DNA from: GCA-020343675 sp964462945
Lineage (GTDB): Bacteria > Planctomycetota > Phycisphaerae > Sedimentisphaerales > Anaerobacaceae
NCBI GenBank assembly: GCA_964462945.1
Contig: CAYWZW010000012.1
Span: 1 to 64,000, forward strand
Length of the DNA: 64,000 bases
Direction: 5' to 3'
Of this stretch, positions 62,111 through 64,000 are shown one piece after another (the stretch's first letter is position 1; every line of letters starts with the position of its first letter). The notes under the pieces were generated by a model. That model was given only the letters and a program-made list of their open reading frames with translations. It made no database searches and had not been told where the DNA came from. The position numbers were made by a program, and so were the translations under genes.

Positions 62111-63523
62111 TTAGTTATTCGTTTCCTCGTACCAGAAAAGTATCTTGCAGGGCGTCGAACTTCTGTCCACGACAGCTTCCGTCTGCAACGTCGCGCCATA
62201 AGGCCCGTTCCGGTCCGCCGTTGCAGTACAACGGATGGTGAAAATGTTAGACTGTATGGTCAAGTAATTCTGAATCTGTCCAAGAGTATCGCTGCTTATG
62301 GCGCCCGCATCGACAAGCTCCGAGACGTTCTGTATCCCTTCGGTCAGAGTTTCTCGATAGGATATTATGGCCTGGGCGGTACGTTCGGCATCGTCTCCGC
62401 CGCCGAGCAAGGCGGCCAGAACAATGTCCGAGGCCGTATTGACGTTGACCTTTGCGGACGTCTGCGTCGTGCTCGTGGCCGTCGTCTGCGCGGAGCCTCC
62501 GGATGTCTGCGTGGAGCCGCCCGACGTCTGGCTCGAGCCGCCGGATGTTTGCGCGGAGCCGCCCGACGTCTGGCTCGAGCCGCCGGACCCTTGCCCCGAG
62601 GAACCGCCGGACGTCTGATTTGAGCTGCCGGACGTTCGTCCGGAACTTCCGGACGTTTGCCCCGAACTGCCGGATGCTTGCCCGGAGTTCCCGGAGCTCT
62701 GCCCCGAACTTCCAGACGTCTGCCCTGACGTTCCGGAGGTTTGCCCGGAGGTCTGCCCCGAGTTGCCGGACGTTTGCCCTGAAGTGCCGGACGTCTGCCC
62801 GGAGCTTCCTGAGGTCTGCCCGGAGGTACTTTGGCCGCCGCCAGGAGAATAACAGGTCAGGTAGGCGGCCCACCCCACATCGAGGGTATCATCGCCGTCG
62901 TCCGCCGGCGGGCTGAGGTCCCCGTCCTTCTCATTATAGTCCAGCCGCCCGTTCAGGTTCGTGTCCTCCCCGTAGAAGAGCTCCTCCGTAACATCCTTGA
63001 CCAGGAGCAGCTCGCGAAGCGTCCTAAAAGGCCCGTTGCGCGACAAATAGCCGTACGGCAGACTCTCGTAATACCCGCTCTCGACGCCTGTCCCGCTCGG
63101 CGTATCGTCGGTGTCCCGCCAGTCGATAATTGCGTCGGCAATCTCTTCAACCATATAGGGCAATCCAAGAATCTGCTCTTTCGTGGCCGCGTTTATGTTC
63201 AATTTGCTCGCCTCGTCAACAACCTGTACGCTAAACCAGCACCTGTTCAGCGGGACGTCGTTGAAGTCCTCGTCGTTGTCACTCCACAAATCCAGCAGAC
63301 TGTCCGTCGCCTTATCATCCTCGTTGAGCACGGCAATCGCTTTTTCGATCCCCGCTCGCGACGCCCACTTGCAGCGGACCCCTTCCATCCGGGCGAGGCA
63401 GACCTTCATATCGAGGCGGCTCTTGCGCCCCAGCACGGCCGCCATCACGGTCAGCACCACGGCCGTCCACAGCACGGCGATAAGAACAAGCCCCTTTTTT
63501 CTATCGTCGGTAATCACTTTCAT
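62111..63523 (-). CDS. GspK-like pseudopilin with a long Ser/Gly/Gln/Thr insertion
   Basis: A 470-residue protein from the ATG at 63523, which directly starts KKGLVLIAVLWTAVVLTVMA, the GspK-type N-terminal segment (the open frame extends upstream but there it overlaps the neighbouring gene). The GspK core follows: WASRAGIEKAIAVLNEDDKA, SKLNINAATKEQILGLPYMV, ADAIIDWRDTDDTPSGTGVE and FRTLRELLLVKDVTEELFYG. Residues about 225-355 are a low-complexity insertion of SGQTSG-type units. After it comes a second helix-hairpin-helix part (KVNVNTASDIVLAALLGG). GspK caps the pseudopilus tip. It follows the GspJ-like gene by 38 bases. Confidence 0.85.
   Translation of the reverse strand: MKVITDDRKKGLVLIAVLWTAVVLTVMAAVLGRKSRLDMKVCLARMEGVRCKWASRAGIEKAIAVLNEDDKATDSLLDLWSDNDEDFNDVPLNRCWFSVQVVDEASKLNINAATKEQILGLPYMVEEIADAIIDWRDTDDTPSGTGVESGYYESLPYGYLSRNGPFRTLRELLLVKDVTEELFYGEDTNLNGRLDYNEKDGDLSPPADDGDDTLDVGWAAYLTCYSPGGGQSTSGQTSGSSGQTSGTSGQTSGNSGQTSGQTSGTSGQTSGSSGQSSGNSGQASGSSGQTSGSSGRTSGSSNQTSGGSSGQGSGGSSQTSGGSAQTSGGSSQTSGGSTQTSGGSAQTTATSTTQTSAKVNVNTASDIVLAALLGGGDDAERTAQAIISYRETLTEGIQNVSELVDAGAISSDTLGQIQNYLTIQSNIFTIRCTATADRNGPYGATLQTEAVVDRSSTPCKILFWYEETNN
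62455..62845 (-). repeat. Low-complexity SGQTSG-type coding repeat inside the GspK-like gene
   Basis: The minus strand encodes about 130 residues made of variants of S-G-Q-T-S-G with N, S, T and A substitutions (SGSSGQTSGTSGQTSGNSGQ and so on). The DNA units are diverged enough that this is an old expansion rather than a recent perfect repeat. It sits between two helix-hairpin-helix halves of the protein. Confidence 0.85.
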
Positions 63524-63561
63524 CGCTACACTCGGGCCGCAAGATTCTTTTGCGTTGGTTT

Positions 63562-64000
63562 TCACTCGCTCGTTGTCCCCGTAGTCACCTGGCCGGTCTC
63601 GGTTTGCCCGGTGCTGTCGAGGGCCGTGATATCGCCTCCCTCCGACCGGGCCAAGCTCACAATAAAGGATTCCGTAAGCGGATTGCCTCGGCCCGACGGT
63701 TTCCCGGCAATACTCACGGCAATCAGATTCGGCAAGGCCTGCATCTCCTCGGGCCATTCATAGTTCCACGCTTCTCCGTCAAAATACTGCACCTCGAAGA
63801 CCTCAATATCCTCGGCAATCACCGTCAGGACCCCGCCCGGCTCAACGTCCTTGCTGGGATTCGGCCACAATCGCCTCATCAGCACGGAGGTCTCTTGCTC
63901 CTTGGCCAGGAAATATTCCACTTCGTACAGGTCGCCTTCAGGCTGGTCCTCTCGGGCCTTTGTCCGGCCGATCGTGTAAAAAATCAAGTAGCTGGTACTG
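63562..64000 (-). CDS. GspJ-like pseudopilin, C-terminal part (gene runs off the window)
   Basis: The frame is open to the window edge, so the prepilin N-terminus is not seen. The visible about 146 residues (YLIFYTIGRTKAREDQPEGD, YEVEYFLAKEQETSVLMRRL, VFEVQYFDGEAWNYEWPEEM, LPNLIAVSIAGKP) match the GspJ/prepilin-like C-terminal beta domain, in which an edge strand with V-x-F-x-Y-x-D-G-x-x-W is typical. It is upstream of GspK, as usual in type II secretion operons. The rest of the operon should lie beyond the right edge. Confidence 0.75.
   Translation of the reverse strand, partial: STSYLIFYTIGRTKAREDQPEGDLYEVEYFLAKEQETSVLMRRLWPNPSKDVEPGGVLTVIAEDIEVFEVQYFDGEAWNYEWPEEMQALPNLIAVSIAGKPSGRGNPLTESFIVSLARSEGGDITALDSTGQTETGQVTTGTTSE

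Overview
The window looks like a chromosomal segment of a planctomycete, most likely Phycisphaerae / Sedimentisphaerales-like. This is inferred from gene content: twin-arginine-exported Gfo/Idh/MocA oxidoreductases in series, sulfatases and a formylglycine-enzyme-like protein, secreted PQQ-propeller, ThuA-like, PhoD-like and HExxH zinc metalloprotease proteins, H-X9-DG prepilin-like proteins, and a type II secretion cluster with a fused PilM/PilN-type GspL. No rRNA or classical marker gene is present, so taxonomy stays inferred.

Layout. 0.3-1.8 kb: a Tat-exported sulfatase broken by one frameshift in an AT tract. 2.1-3.8 kb: tRNA-Val(TAC) abutted by a decayed tyrosine integrase (two in-frame stops at expected Trp codons) and a truncated ArdC-like/zincin gene, the remains of an integrated element. 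3.8-13.4 kb, all on +: a polysaccharide block with an (alpha/alpha)6 glycosidase-like protein, a GH39-like hydrolase, an internally duplicated TolB-like propeller, a lipoprotein, an AlgI-type MBOAT acyltransferase and an AlgJ/AlgX-type SGNH protein. 14.0-15.6 kb: a membrane-anchored subtilisin and a decaying small gene. 16.6-25.7 kb: large modular secreted proteins, a prepilin-like protein, a truncated IS5-type element, a GLUG-thioredoxin fusion and a GLUG protein. 25.7-26.5 kb: a recombinase tail in a chimeric frame. 26.5-32.1 kb: three Tat-exported oxidoreductases and an FGE-fold protein. 32.3-35.1 kb: a CBM9-like modular protein on -. 35.7-41.3 kb: two more oxidoreductases, a HEAT-like protein, a sulfatase pseudogene with an internal deletion and a PQQ propeller. 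41.3-47.1 kb on -: ThuA-like, PhoD-like and zinc metalloprotease genes. 48.2-51.7 kb on -: a ParA ATPase fused through one membrane helix to tandem cadherin-like repeats. 52.4-55.2 kb: a VOC lipoprotein and a protease-dead HtrA-like/15-TPR protein. 55.4-64.0 kb on -: type II secretion genes (J, K, L, M, C, a small C-like companion, D), running off the right edge.

Taken together, the genes suit a bacterium that binds, modifies and degrades complex (probably sulfated and acylated) polysaccharides outside the cytoplasm, exporting enzymes by Sec, Tat and type II secretion. The most unusual item is the ParA-membrane-adhesin fusion at 48.2-51.7 kb, which would put a cytoplasmic positioning ATPase and an extracytoplasmic repeat stalk on one chain. 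There are also many signs of gene decay: two broken sulfatases, two recombinase remnants, a truncated IS, a LamG tail and a small gene with a nonsense codon.
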